From the NCBI GenBank assembly GCA_021399435.1, contig JAJTUP010000038.1:310001-374000 (forward strand): a stretch of DNA of 64,000 nucleotides, read 5' to 3'. Shown here piece after piece: positions 23,373 through 35,032 of the stretch (position 1 is its first letter; each line of letters opens with the position of its first letter). The stretch is from Diaporthe sp. PMI_573. Its lineage: Eukaryota > Ascomycota > Sordariomycetes > Diaporthales > Diaporthaceae. A program made the translations under genes and the position numbers. The notes under the pieces were generated by a model. That model had not been told where the DNA came from, made no database searches, and saw only the letters and a program-made list of their open reading frames with translations.

Positions 23373-26300
23373 TTAGCTTTTCTCCAGTCAGGCCCAGAAA
23401 CGAAGACTTTCCCCCACCGCACTAGACTGAACACATAAGGCGAGAGCAGCAAGTCGCATCTAGCTTTGCTGATTGTTGCCATGTGTATTTCAACGATACA
23501 TCTGAGGCCAATCGTCATGATCCCTTCATCTGAGATAGCAATAATATGATTCGCTAGTCATAGTTCTAACACAAAGAGCCACGTGAAGCAATACTTGGGA
23601 TGGAGTGCTCACCTGTTCCGTCCCTAGGCCGAGACACCTGGGTCAAAACGCCGATCCACAGTGGTTGGTTGACTATTGCATATGAAAAGATGTCATATTA
23701 TGGCTAGCTCAATGCCCGGTGAGAAGTTCAGTTATAGTGGCTGCTTAAGAGAAACTGTGACATGTAGCTAGAAGGCACCATAAATTTATGTGGGCGTGCC
23801 CAACAACACTGTCGGTTGACAGGGCACACTCTGTCAGGGAAAAGCCTCATCTTGATGTACTGGTTGAATTAAATAGTAGTCAGGTAGACAGGCAAGAACC
23901 ACTGGCAATAGAAAAACTCCTTCGACATGCCAGCACAAACGCATACATATACTCACATGTGCTGATAGTTTGCCAGGAAGAAGTGAAAATTTTCCCATCC
24001 ATCGGCACAGACCAGCCTCATACCAGACAATAGCCTCACAAGCGAGAACTGATCCTGGGCCCCTTCTTGAAACCACCAGTTAGGTCAAAACAGACAGGCA
24101 GGCTAACGTTCAGCCTCAGCCCACGGGTCTTGAACTCACAACAGCCTGAGAAAGCCGCGATGACCACGACGCCATGACGAGACCGGGCGGCCAGGACCCA
24201 ACACAGAAAACAGCCATGGGATAAACACCCCAACCCATCACACACCTGTGGTCACAAACACACGCAGAAAAGCTCCACCAAGAGTCCCGTGTATCGCGGC
24301 AGATGCGCGCAACCAGATCCAAGATCGAAAGGCTTGGGCACGCACCCAAGGTATCCACCCATCCACACCCATCAACAAGAAACCCACACCACCAACACCA
24401 TACCCATACCCAATTCCCAAGCCTAACTTGAACTTGTCCCGATTCAAACCAAGACCAGATCAAGCCATTCAACTCAGGGGCCCTGGATCCTGACTGATTC
24501 CACCCTAACTCGCCCCGATCTAAAACAAAAAACCGCTCAAAACGGCTCAAGCGCACGCCACGCCGCCGTCGTCCCATGCACGCACGCTCGCTTGCTCGCT
24601 CGCTCGCCTTGCTCCAGACAACAGCTAAGCAGGGAACCGTTGAGGGGGGGGGCGTCATGACGGGCGCCAGGCCGAACAAGCAGAAGTTGACGGCGAGAGA
24701 GAAAAACGAAACATCAGATGATCTGCAAATTCAAGATGGCAGTTTTGCATTAGAAACAGGCACACATACGCCGAGGCGGCGGGCCCCCAGGGGAGCCACG
24801 TTTAATTCATGTGCTGCGCGCGTGCTTGCTCCCCCCCTCCAGGGCCGCCAACTTAAATACGTAGCTGTGCTCAACCTTGGAAGCGGCCCAAGTACACAAG
24901 GTAGCAGGACCCTGCCGAGGTCGCCGAGGCGCCGTCTGCATCGTCGAAATCATTGCTGGACTGTGGCCTAGCCTACACCATGGTCTCAGTCTACAGCTAC
25001 TACCTAGGGGGAGACTACGTCCTCGGGTAAATGTTTGGACGACGATGGCGGGCGGGTGGGGCCTAGAACAGGCCATGAAAAGCGGGCCGCCGGGAGTTCA
25101 GTTGACAACCACCCTTTTCGGTTCGGTTCCCCCTTCCCAGGCCAGGCCAGGTTCACTCACGACCGTCCATCATATCAGCCGTCACCAGACGTCGCCGATG
25201 GGATGACCTTGGTCAGGCCACTCAGCACACTTCCGCTCGCGGGCGGCTCGCTACCCTCCTCTCTAGATGGTCGAGCGTCTACTGCATGCTATTTAGAGTC
25301 CTGCCAATTGCACGGGCTCAAGGGCTCAGGCACCGTCGAACAAGCTTCGAGGTCTGGGGAGAGCCGGCTTCTCCAAATGCGAGATCACTTCATGTGCTCC
25401 AGATGTCTCTCACCCGGGTAAGCAAGCGGGCGCGATGCAACATTTTTGCCGCAGCAAGCAAGCACCAGCACTAAAGTGCAGAACCAGCTAGAAGCCGGAA
25501 AGCGCTTGCAGTAGTCATGGTGACCAATGAAGGGGCAGACTTGGCCTGGTTGGGTCAGACTGGATGCACTTGCATGCAGGTGGTGACCACCGGGGGTTGG
25601 TGTACACCAACAAGTGTGTGTCCCATCCCACAGGCACTCCTGGTTTGCGCCATTTATACCACATAGTCGAGTATTTACCGTCCCCCCACGTTTGGGATGA
25701 GGTATATGGCCCACATCCAGCTGTGCAGATGGGGCTGTGACCAGAGGATGAGACTCATAAATGGAGCTTGCGTGCTTGGATCTGTGAATCGGATCCTCCT
25801 CAGGCAATAACTGGGGCCCGTTGCCGATCCGCCGGCAAGCCCCCAAAGCTGAGCTCTGCCTCGGCTCACTCGCGTCTTTTGACGTAGGGCTGCAGAATCA
25901 ACGGGAACACAGATCGACCGACTTGCGGAACACCCTCACCGCTTGCGAGAACAGGAAAAACACGGCGAATACGGGGAAACCGTTTTCTGGTGGTAAAAGT
26001 CGGCAGCATTCACCGCTCCCGCAAGTGTCTTAGACGTTGTGAGAGGCGCCGCTGATAGGCCTGGCGAGGCTCACTAGAGCGCTGTGCTACCAGCCCTCGC
26101 CAAGTTATGAAGGGTCCCCTGCAATATCAAGCCGAGGAGTTTTGAGTGCTTACACCCTGCGCGGAAGATTATAGCGAACAAAAGTGGTCACAGCTCATCG
26201 ACAAGACCGGGCAAACATGAGACCAAGGGAACCGTATGTCATGCGTTCGCGGCTTCGGGACAAAATGCCGCACCTCACTCAGCAGATTGTCGGATCAGAT

Positions 26301-27092
26301 TGATAGAGACAAGTTTCGAATGTCATCATCTGACAAGACGTGAGATTCTTGTGTAACTGTGACAGCCAGGGATGTTCAGAACCCATTGCTAGCAGAAATA
26401 TGCCCGACTTTGCCGTTGAGTTGTTAGCGCCCTGCTCCTTTGAAAGAACCGGGCCCACTGATAGTCAGATCGAAGGAGGGGTAGGAATCTCAGTTGGCGG
26501 GGGAGGAGGGGCAGCAGCTGGGCAAGGGTTTCCACGCCCCTGGACCGTGCAGATTCTCAGGCAACCAGCCGGACAGCTCAGCTGCCCCTGCGACTCTGAG
26601 TGCCCACGAGTGCCACGTTGGCCACGATGCCCCAGGGATGCCGTCAGTTCCTGTCGTCCATCAGGGGCTGAGGTAGCTTTTGTCGGACGCAGCAGATCGA
26701 AAACAGATTCGCACGACTGGCACGCTTTGAGGTTGCTGCATCGCGCACGGGAACTTGGTGCTGATGATTCGCTTCAGGACAGCGGATCGGTGATCAACGA
26801 AGAGCTACCAACCCTGAATGGCGTGAGCTCCCACCCACTGCTGCCACTTGGCAGGTGACTAGGACAGATCAGCCCAAGGCCGATTCCAAAAAGGCGAATG
26901 GGAGCCCACAACGAGGTTAGTCTGGTCCGGTTGATCAACCGGCAGCGCGTGGAAGACACGGGAAGCACTGGATTCGCGGGCAGGTTAACCCCGGCAGAGC
27001 AAGTGGAAAAAAGCAATAGCTCCAGACAAACGGACGTCTCGTGCCCCTCCATTGGATTCCGGGACACGATTCTCAAGCGTCGGTATTGGCGC

Positions 27093-27670
27093 TCAAACCG
27101 CCGGCCTTTCCCGTTGAAACATCACTAGAATAAACCGAGCCAACGACAATATAGCAGCTGCACCCGGTATATAGTCCAGCTGAGGGTTAACGTCGAGGAT
27201 GATCGACAAAGGTAGAGGTCGTAGTCCTGACTCCCCAATGTAAATCGAGACGAATTGGTTGCTTGGGACGCTGCTGTCTGTTGCGAGCGAGTAGTCTTTG
27301 TGTTGGGCAGTGACTAGAGTTGCCAATATGAGCCTCATCACACCCCACAGGAGTGCGGGACAGAACGACACGGGAGCCCTCCCTGCGAGGATGAGGGTGG
27401 ATGGTTGACTTGAAAATGGGCTAATGTGCTCGCCCGGTCATCATGTCGTGGGACGATCAACAAAGTACCTGCTTTGCCATGGTCGTCACGAGGGGCCGCG
27501 GATGATCGGGAGCCGTGTCGTGCAACCGATGAACGAGAGGCGAGACGGTCGCACAGTACGGCTGTTGCTGCATGCAGGCTTGGAGGTGGGTGGCCGGGAC
27601 GACTCCACGACTCCACCCACTCCACGCTCTCTTGAGGGTGTGATATATGCCATGGCTTGTGCAGAGGCAT
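27093..27670 (-). CDS. Possible small membrane protein gene
   Basis: An exon at 27382-27093 follows a CCTCGCAG acceptor. It encodes about 95 residues with two hydrophobic helices, ALLWGVMRLILATLVTA and YIPGAAAILSLARFILVMF. They flank a polar loop containing GESGLRPLPLSIILD, and the stop is TGA. An upstream block (27670-27469, donor GTACTT) joins in phase through an 86-nt intron and would supply an N-terminal part starting at an ATG. That upstream part has no hydrophobic or conserved features, so only the second exon is suggestive. Not recognised as a family; it may be a relic. Confidence 0.28.
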
Positions 27671-30486
27671 GAGGCAGAATGCAATGCCAAAGCACTCCAG
27701 AGTGACAAACCCGCAGCTGCTCCTGCGTGAATGGCTGGGGGCTGGCCAATGTGGCAGTAGGGCGTGTTGACTCGTCGATTCGATGCGCCTTGGGAAAGAG
27801 TGCGAAGGTCGGCGGCCCAGAGCACACGCGTATTGGACGTCCGATGCATACTCTGGCTAACTAAGCCCACGATGTGAGCCAAGTGTGCTTGGATGACACG
27901 AAGTTCCTTCCGACTGGTGCAGCTTGCAAGGGCCATGTCGGATCCAGAGGCTGCAACACGGAATTCCTCCGGGCCATGTTCGAGATGCACAAATGTTGCC
28001 CAGAGAAGCATATCCCCAGGGATGGAGCAGGCAGGCAGGAAGGCTTGGAAGGGGGAGCTTACTGGCTGGGCTGGGTGGGCTGCTCGGCTGGGAGGTCATG
28101 CCTGTCTGCCAGTCTTGCCGGTCTCATCCATCCGATGTCGTGTTTCGCTCGCTTTTGACTTTGTCAGGCTCAGCTTCAGGCTCTGGTCCTGAAGGCTACG
28201 CAGCCGTCAGCCAGCCAGACGCCCTGCCGGCGGCAGGTACCAGGAAGGAGGGTATAGAAGCAGGGAAGGACCGAGAAAAAAGGGCAATCTGGGGTACAAT
28301 GGAGATAGCCACGATGGGTGGGGAACACCACCACACGGTTGTACCTCCTGTTAACGCTCGACCTCCCTTCAGGCTGTCAAAGCCCAGTACGATTCGAATG
28401 TTCCTTCCACGGCACGGTTGGACGGGACTTGGAACCTGAGCATGAGCATGAAGATGGGAAAGAGGCAAGAAGCCGCATCAACCATTGCATCGGAATGAGG
28501 AAGGAAGAAAAAGACCTGGGCACTTTGCTTGAAGAATTCGATCCTCAAAACTGTTGTGTATCCCTCCATTTCTCCAATATCCCATCCGCATTCCAAACAG
28601 ACAAGAAAGAAAGCCTCCTCCTCTGCCGTACGTCTCTCTCGCATACCAGCTTATTCGCTGATGAGATTATCAACACGTGGGCTGCATTTTCTGGACGCGA
28701 CCACATGCAAACTCCGCACATTGGCAAGGCCCGTTATCGCGTCCATCGTCACCACAACTGACGAATGCCCATTGTTTTGCCCGGCTGCCCTAGCTGCCGA
28801 GGTCTGCCAGAACGAGGCCGATCTGCTTGCCCGCTGCTGACTGATTGTTGATTGTTGGCTCACCGGGACCCGCATCTGCTCGAATTGGCCCTCGACAGTG
28901 TCAGCTTCGTCATATCACGCCAACCGCTTACTGATGGGACTTGATGCCTGACACAAGACCAACACCGGTGCACAATGCCAGCATCTGTGCCTGTCTCCTC
29001 TACTTGACGATTCGACAAGGAGCTCACCATTACGAATCTCGTCCTTTTTGCTTTGCCCATTTGTCTCAGGACTAGTCTCTGCCATTAATCAGGATTAATT
29101 GCTCATTACCAAAGAGCGAGGTTTTGTTGACTTGCATTGGCATTGGCATTCTCGTTCTCATTCCCCCAGATAAATCTATCTTCCGAGACCCAGGTCATTT
29201 TTGTCAGCCCACAGGCAGGCTTGCAGGCTCCCATCCGACTTGTCAGGCGAGACAGACCAGACGGGCAGTGCAGACTCCAGAAACGTCTGGATCCGATACC
29301 GACTGCTGGGTTCCAGCTGCCCACCCGACACGGACTGCACGGGTTACGAATCCCCTCGGTCGTCCCTATTTTTTCCTCTTACTCACCGCCAGACCCGCAC
29401 CGCGGATTACCTCACCCGCGCACTTCACCCGATACCTGCTGTCTTTATGAGACCTGCCCAGGGTCTTGGACGTTACAGGCATCCAGTTGCTGTGCCATCC
29501 GAGCCTCTGTTTTGGTTACCCACTCTCACCGTGCTTGTTTCCTCTTTACATCCCTCCCTGTCAGTCACCCTCTCCCGACCGGCGAGTCCTGGATCCCCGT
29601 CGCTCTCGCGTGCCTCGAGCCTCGGCCTTTGCTGTACTCTACACAGTACTGTGTAAATTCGACTTTAACCCCTCAAAGCAAAAAAGCAATTTGTACTGCC
29701 ATATTGCCCCATTGGCAAGGGCCTGATCAGCGACCTGAGAGACCATCCCGACCTACTATCCCACCCATCACTTCTGCTTCGGCTGGCAAGAGCTGAGGTA
29801 ATATCGCCACCGCCGCCGGCGCCATCAGCCACCAGAATCTTCATCCACCAGCCAATCCAAGGGACCGCTGCGTGGACGAGTCGGACATCGCCATAACTGG
29901 ATGCACCAGCCCTGGACGACCGGGGATCACTGGACCGTACATTGGATGGTTTTGCCCCATCCAGAGAGGATTACCACCAGGGAGCCCTTCACCTGAGCGA
30001 ATTCGCCGTTCTGGACTCTTCTTTTCATACTGAATGAGCCCGCTTTGCCCGGTCTCACGAATCGTCAAACTTCCAACCGTTCTCTACCTGCAATTCCGCT
30101 TTGACGGACCATCAAACAACTCAATTTTGAATCCGCCGCCGGGAATCTTGCACTTGGTGTGAAGAGCTCTCTTCTTTTGCAGCAAACTGACTTGAGTCTC
30201 GTGCCGCTTGAACTCGCCTGGAACTATCCTCAATTCACTGCCAGGATCAGGATCTACTTGGAACTCTTTACCCAGCCACACAGCAGCCCTGGACGGACCA
30301 CGCAGGCGGTGGAATACAGTACAGCCAGCAGGTTGGAGTGACCGGCTTACCGCATATTACACCACTCTTCATTACCATTTCTTTACTCATCATCCAAGGA
30401 CCCCTTGATTGGACATTCGCTGCCGAAGGATCGTTGCAGGACAATTTCTCAAGGAAGCCGATAGAACAAGACAGGGGCATCTCGGC

Positions 30487-30487
<1 letters not shown>

Positions 30488-30532
<45 letters not shown>
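30488..30532. repeat. (TGC)15 trinucleotide repeat
   Basis: Fifteen perfect TGC units (CAG/polyglutamine sense on the minus strand), about 1.1 kb upstream of the J-domain start codon. It is perfect and therefore probably length-variable among isolates. No coding frame across it is supported. Confidence 0.9.
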
Positions 30533-30533
<1 letters not shown>

Positions 30534-31611
30534 TTGCTCTTCCTCTAACCACAGCCCGCCGCGGGGAGCACGTCATCAATCCTCCTCCAAGGTGTTGTGG
30601 TGACCGAAAGAGGTCGGCTCCAGCCTCCAAAGAGGTCTGGATTCTGGATCTACGCCGCATCCTGTCTGATTCCTGGGACAGAGCTTTGACGGGACGCCAT
30701 CGCCGCTCCCGCTCTTGATCTCGTTGGGTGCCCCCTGACTGCCCATCAACACCCACCACCCCTTGGCTCGGCACTGATTGGGTCCTGTTGTCTCCCACCC
30801 TCCCACTAACAGGATCCGCGCCTTGACTCTGCTTCCAGACAGGCCGTTGAGATCCACTCTTTTCAGGGCCAAATCGATCGCCCGGGGTGCCGTCAAATCC
30901 AGCTTTGACTGGCTTCCACGCAGCATCCGCTATCTCACCCCCTGCTTTTACCCCGACTCTCCCACCCTCGCTTCTGCCCGCGCCTTATTGATACCATCCG
31001 ACGTTTCCCCAGCTGCCCAGCTGGCCCGGCCCTTCCTTCTTTCGACCAGCCCTCCTGGACCTTGAAGGGTGATCTCATCCGGCCCTTCCTCCCTCTGCCA
31101 TCCAAACTTGCACTTCCTACTTTACAGCGCCGCACCGCCTTGACCACACCGGCCAGCCCTGAGAAGCCTTAGGGGGTGCCCCCAACATTCGGCTCACCCA
31201 TCCTTCTTTCGCCCCCTTAACAGGTCTCTTATTGCGCATTTCCCTTTAATCTCTTGTCTGCAAAATTTCATCTTCGCTGAGGTCTTACTGTTTACTGTCC
31301 TGGCCGACTGGAAACTCCCCTCATCGCATGCGCGCTTAAGTCGGCTAAGCGTCATTGTCACACGATCCCGATCCCTTGGCCGCTCCCTTTCCAGCTAAAC
31401 CACGTGTCAGCCATCTCTTTACCGACAACCTGGACCAGGACAGCCCGCCCAACTAATACAAGTGGTTCAGCTCCCCCTCCTTGGGCACCACGTTACTGCC
31501 TCCCTCAGGCTCTCCACTTGATACCCAGACGTCTCAACGGCTGCTGTCTCTTGACAGCTGCCCACCTGCACCTACCACGGCCAGCCTTTGTGTGCCCCCA
31601 ATTCACCCATC

Positions 31612-33300
31612 ATGAACGCACCATTACCGCCCGATCCATATCGAGCCCTTGGTGTTGAGTCGTCCGCAGATGCCGGTTCCATCAAGACTGCATATCGGAA
31701 GCTGGTGCTGAAGTGCCACCCCGATAAATTTCCAGACCCGACACTCAAGGCCCAGAAGCAAGAGGAGTTCCAGAAGGTGCAACAGGCTTATGAGATCCTC
31801 GGCGACGACGACAGGAGGCGTGACTATGATCTCGAGCTCAAAGCCAAGAAGCTCAAGGAAGAGCTGGCTAAGCGGGGCGGGAGTGCCAGCGCAAATACAC
31901 CAGCCCAGGGCCGCTACGTGAACGTCAACATTCGTACCGCGGAACCACCACCGGGATGGTCCCCTTCAAAACACTCGACATCAAAATCAAGTCCATACAA
32001 GCCTTACTCGAAGGAGTTTTCTCAGTCCTGGGAGCACGAGATTCCATCGCGGTCAAAGGTCTATCACGACGATGAACGCCGTGCGCGCCGGACCGCCAGC
32101 TATGAGAAGCCCAAGCGCGAGGACTCCAGGGAGCGCAGGAAACGTGAAGATGATCGCGAACGGGAGAAGCGGAGAGACAGGGAGCAAAGGGAGCACGTAG
32201 AGGAATTGGTGCGGAAAGAGGCCAGACGACAACAGAAAGAAAGGGATGCAGCGGCGAGAGAACGAGAGAGGGAGCGCAAAGACCGAAAGGCACGTGAAGA
32301 ACGAGATGCGGCAAGAGCAAAGGACGCCAAGAAGATGCGCGAGAGGGAGCAGCGAGAAAGGGAGCGCGATCTTCGACGGAAGCAGGAAGCCGACGAAAAG
32401 GCAAGAGCCAAGTCAAAACCGTATCTTGAGCACCCTCCCTACAGCGACGAAGACGACGATGTGCGGAGAAGTCGAGCCAAGAAGTCGTCTTCGCCGAAGA
32501 AACAGTCCGACAGCCCGAACCGAGACAAGTCGGCCAAGCAACGAGACCGATCGAATCCTCTCGAGACCGTCCTGGGCGAGGACTCCAAGTACCTCGACAA
32601 GATGGCATTCGCAGCTTCGTATATCAAGAACAAGACCAGCAAGACCAGCAAGACCTCGCCGAGGCACACTGCAGAGGCGCCTACGTGGTCCCCCGCCTAT
32701 CCGGATCCAAACGAGAAATGGGCACCGAAGCGGCGCGACTCTGGCGATGGGAAGCATGCCAAGGATGAGCCTATCATCGTGGACGCACCTGAGCCAGACA
32801 AAGCCCACCCCGAGGTGGTCTCGCCGTCATCAAACACACAACAGGCCCCTCCGCGGTTGCAGAAGTCGCATACCATGCCTACTGGCTACTTGCCTCAAAC
32901 GCAGACCACAGCCCCTGTGCCGCCTCGGGTGCCCCTGAACCGAGCGTTTACGATGCAGCCGGAGCACGAGTACAACAGGCCGGCTGAAAAGCACAGGTCA
33001 GCGAGGAAACGACCCTCTTTTGACGACGACCTCACGGACTACTACCAGGCCCCTATTCAGACAAGATATCATGTCAGCAGCAGAGACTCGGGCGTTCCCA
33101 GGATCATCGACACCAAGTACAGGGACCCGTACGCCCCTGCGCCGGGTGTGCCGTTTTCAAAGGTTAAAACGGCACCGTCGTATGGAGCTGAGCATGTGGC
33201 AACCTCGAGACGCTACGAGGAGGACGACGTGATGACCGCGGACTACGGCCACAGCCACATGCAGCCGCAGTATGATTACAGGACAGCGGCAGTTCGCTAG
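31612..33300 (+). CDS. J-domain (DnaJ/Hsp40) protein
   Basis: Single exon, 562 aa. A J domain occupies residues 8-72 and begins DPYRALGVESSADAGSIKTA. It has the essential HPD triad at 36-38, so the protein should stimulate an Hsp70 ATPase. There is no Gly/Phe region or zinc-finger domain, so it is a class C J protein. Residues 150-275 or so form a very charged Arg/Glu/Lys-rich helix, probably a long coiled coil or single alpha-helix. The rest is Pro/Ser/Arg-rich and disordered, and no targeting signal is seen. The start is the ATG in ATCATGAACG context; a longer frame upstream uses a non-ATG codon. A nuclear or RNA-linked client role would fit the RE-rich helix but is not shown. Confidence 0.88.
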   Translation: MNAPLPPDPYRALGVESSADAGSIKTAYRKLVLKCHPDKFPDPTLKAQKQEEFQKVQQAYEILGDDDRRRDYDLELKAKKLKEELAKRGGSASANTPAQGRYVNVNIRTAEPPPGWSPSKHSTSKSSPYKPYSKEFSQSWEHEIPSRSKVYHDDERRARRTASYEKPKREDSRERRKREDDREREKRRDREQREHVEELVRKEARRQQKERDAAARERERERKDRKAREERDAARAKDAKKMREREQRERERDLRRKQEADEKARAKSKPYLEHPPYSDEDDDVRRSRAKKSSSPKKQSDSPNRDKSAKQRDRSNPLETVLGEDSKYLDKMAFAASYIKNKTSKTSKTSPRHTAEAPTWSPAYPDPNEKWAPKRRDSGDGKHAKDEPIIVDAPEPDKAHPEVVSPSSNTQQAPPRLQKSHTMPTGYLPQTQTTAPVPPRVPLNRAFTMQPEHEYNRPAEKHRSARKRPSFDDDLTDYYQAPIQTRYHVSSRDSGVPRIIDTKYRDPYAPAPGVPFSKVKTAPSYGAEHVATSRRYEEDDVMTADYGHSHMQPQYDYRTAAVR

Positions 33301-35032
33301 CCACTGGATGCCGCCACGGCCTCTGCTGGACTGCAAAATTCCAGCTCTTGACCACGAGCTGCAGGCGCTGCTGCAAAGTAGCCCTTCGCAAGGCACACCG
33401 GAGTGTTCCATCTGGGTTGTACACCGTGGTGAGAAGAGGCACTGGCTCGAGTGCAGACTTTCCTACTATATATGGGTTTTCATTGTCTTTGGCGTTTATA
33501 CTAGGTCACCCAGGGCGGGATCTTGGCCTTTTTTCTATCATGTCACGGTGCGATTCTATTTGGCGTTCAGGGATCATTCTCTTCTTGGGGCTTTACTCAC
33601 TGGACATGAACGAAAGGTTTCATGAAGATGACAGGCAGTAACGAACCACGTGTGTTAACGACAATCATTTTTTGGGATACGGGGAAACTTTGGCCTGGGC
33701 TGGCCTGGCTTCGCAATGGGAGCGCGGGTGTGTTGAGACGGCGCAGCGAGTCCCCAAGCACGGAGGCGATGACAATTTGTTACGGATCGAGGGGACGACA
33801 TCGTTCTTCTGTGGTCTGCCAGAAGTGTGACGTGGCCGTTGAATGGGACTGCTTGTCAGCACTCAATGGTTCCAGGATGCTTTTACAAGCATCTGGGACT
33901 GCAGGCACAGACGGGGGGAGCCTTGAAATGGGCCCGGTCCGATCACTCCGACGTCACACTTCGCAGCCTCCTCCTGCCTGGCGGGCTCTGCAGCTCGCAA
34001 CACCAAGCACCTCTTACGCGCGAAGTCTAGGGCAGCTCAGCCAAAGTTCCTCGCATCGGCGACATGGGGACAGATATCCACTATTACTACCACCACTACC
34101 AATGCATAGCTACAGGGAAATTCGGGATGACGATATGAAAGTTCGACACACATACATGACACCCCCTACACATACACCAGCCATTCATTTATCTGGGATG
34201 GAGAAGAGAGAACGAACACAACGCACACACCACGCACAGGCGCCATCAGCGGAAACGAGGGAGTACCGTTTACAAAGGAAGGGAGTATTGAGGACACCGG
34301 GAATCACTGCCCACCCCCGACAAACATTGTCGAATCATCACGATAGCATAGCTCGTTGAACTTTTTGTTTTCCTCTTGGGTTCCTTTTTCTCTCTCTTTG
34401 TTTCGCGTTTCCTCCCCTACCTAGTCTTCAGTCTAGACAATGATGATCACGAATTGAAAGAGAATATCTTTCAAAGCATTTTAGTATGAAGAAAAGCTTT
34501 TTGTGCCTGTTGCCTTGTCGAGTGTACCCACCCTCGCTTCAGGTGGCGGAGGGAAGGGGGGAGGGATCTGCCACCCATCGCCAGTCTAACATGAATACAG
34601 GGCAGACCATATGTCAAAACCGGGAAGGACGTGAGTAAAGGTGGCCTCCGGAGCTCCTTGACTGCGGTTCACGTAGAAACTCATACGTCCTAGTGTGGGA
34701 AATGTGCATTTGTCTATGCTACGTGCGTCAAATCCAGAACGGATCGCCGACTTTCCAACCCATGCAACCAACCTCTAAAGTTGCTTGGATTTTCTCCTAT
34801 CCCACCAAGGAATGCAACAGAAATTAACGCCTAAATATGGAAGGAATATATAATACAATACGGTACAGGGCTCGCGAGCCTCTCGAATGCGAGACCAGTT
34901 GGTCTGGTCACGCTGTATCCTGGGTATCTGTTCTAATGATGCTGCTCTCGTCTCTTCTAAATCAAAATATGTCTGTGTCGGTTGTCCTCGGTTTCATGAG
35001 GGGAGGAGGTATGCTTCTGGGCCTGGGTGGTC
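33301..35032. other. Intergenic between convergent genes
   Basis: Contains the 3' regions of the J-domain gene and the sterol acyltransferase gene. No ORF with domain content or splice support was seen. Confidence 0.55.

Larger units (their letters stand above)
22947..31611. other. 8.6-kb gene-poor region
   Basis: No well-supported gene was found in the longest gap of the window. It holds two low-confidence coding fragments (23253-23372 and 27093-27670), simple repeats such as GCTC units near 24588-24610, and pyrimidine-rich DNA from about 29100 to 31600 that probably includes the promoter and 5' leader of the J-domain gene. A T-arm-like GAGTTCAAGACCC on the minus strand near 24123-24135 has no complete tRNA around it. 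Confidence 0.5.

Noticed and set aside
24116..24200. tRNA-like A box and GAGTTCAAGACCC string, minus strand
   Set aside because: The boxes are too close together and no anticodon stem-loop fits between them.
26340..26858. 172-codon ORF, plus strand
   Set aside because: No domain, no coding bias, no splice support, and in-frame composition typical of random GC-rich DNA.
30268..30798. 176-codon ORF with 15 glutamines (minus strand)
   Set aside because: The polyglutamine comes only from the TGC repeat; the flanks have no coding bias or domain.
31925..32608. 227-codon ORF on the minus strand
   Set aside because: Antisense to the charged helix of the J-domain protein; Ser/Arg/Leu-rich shadow.
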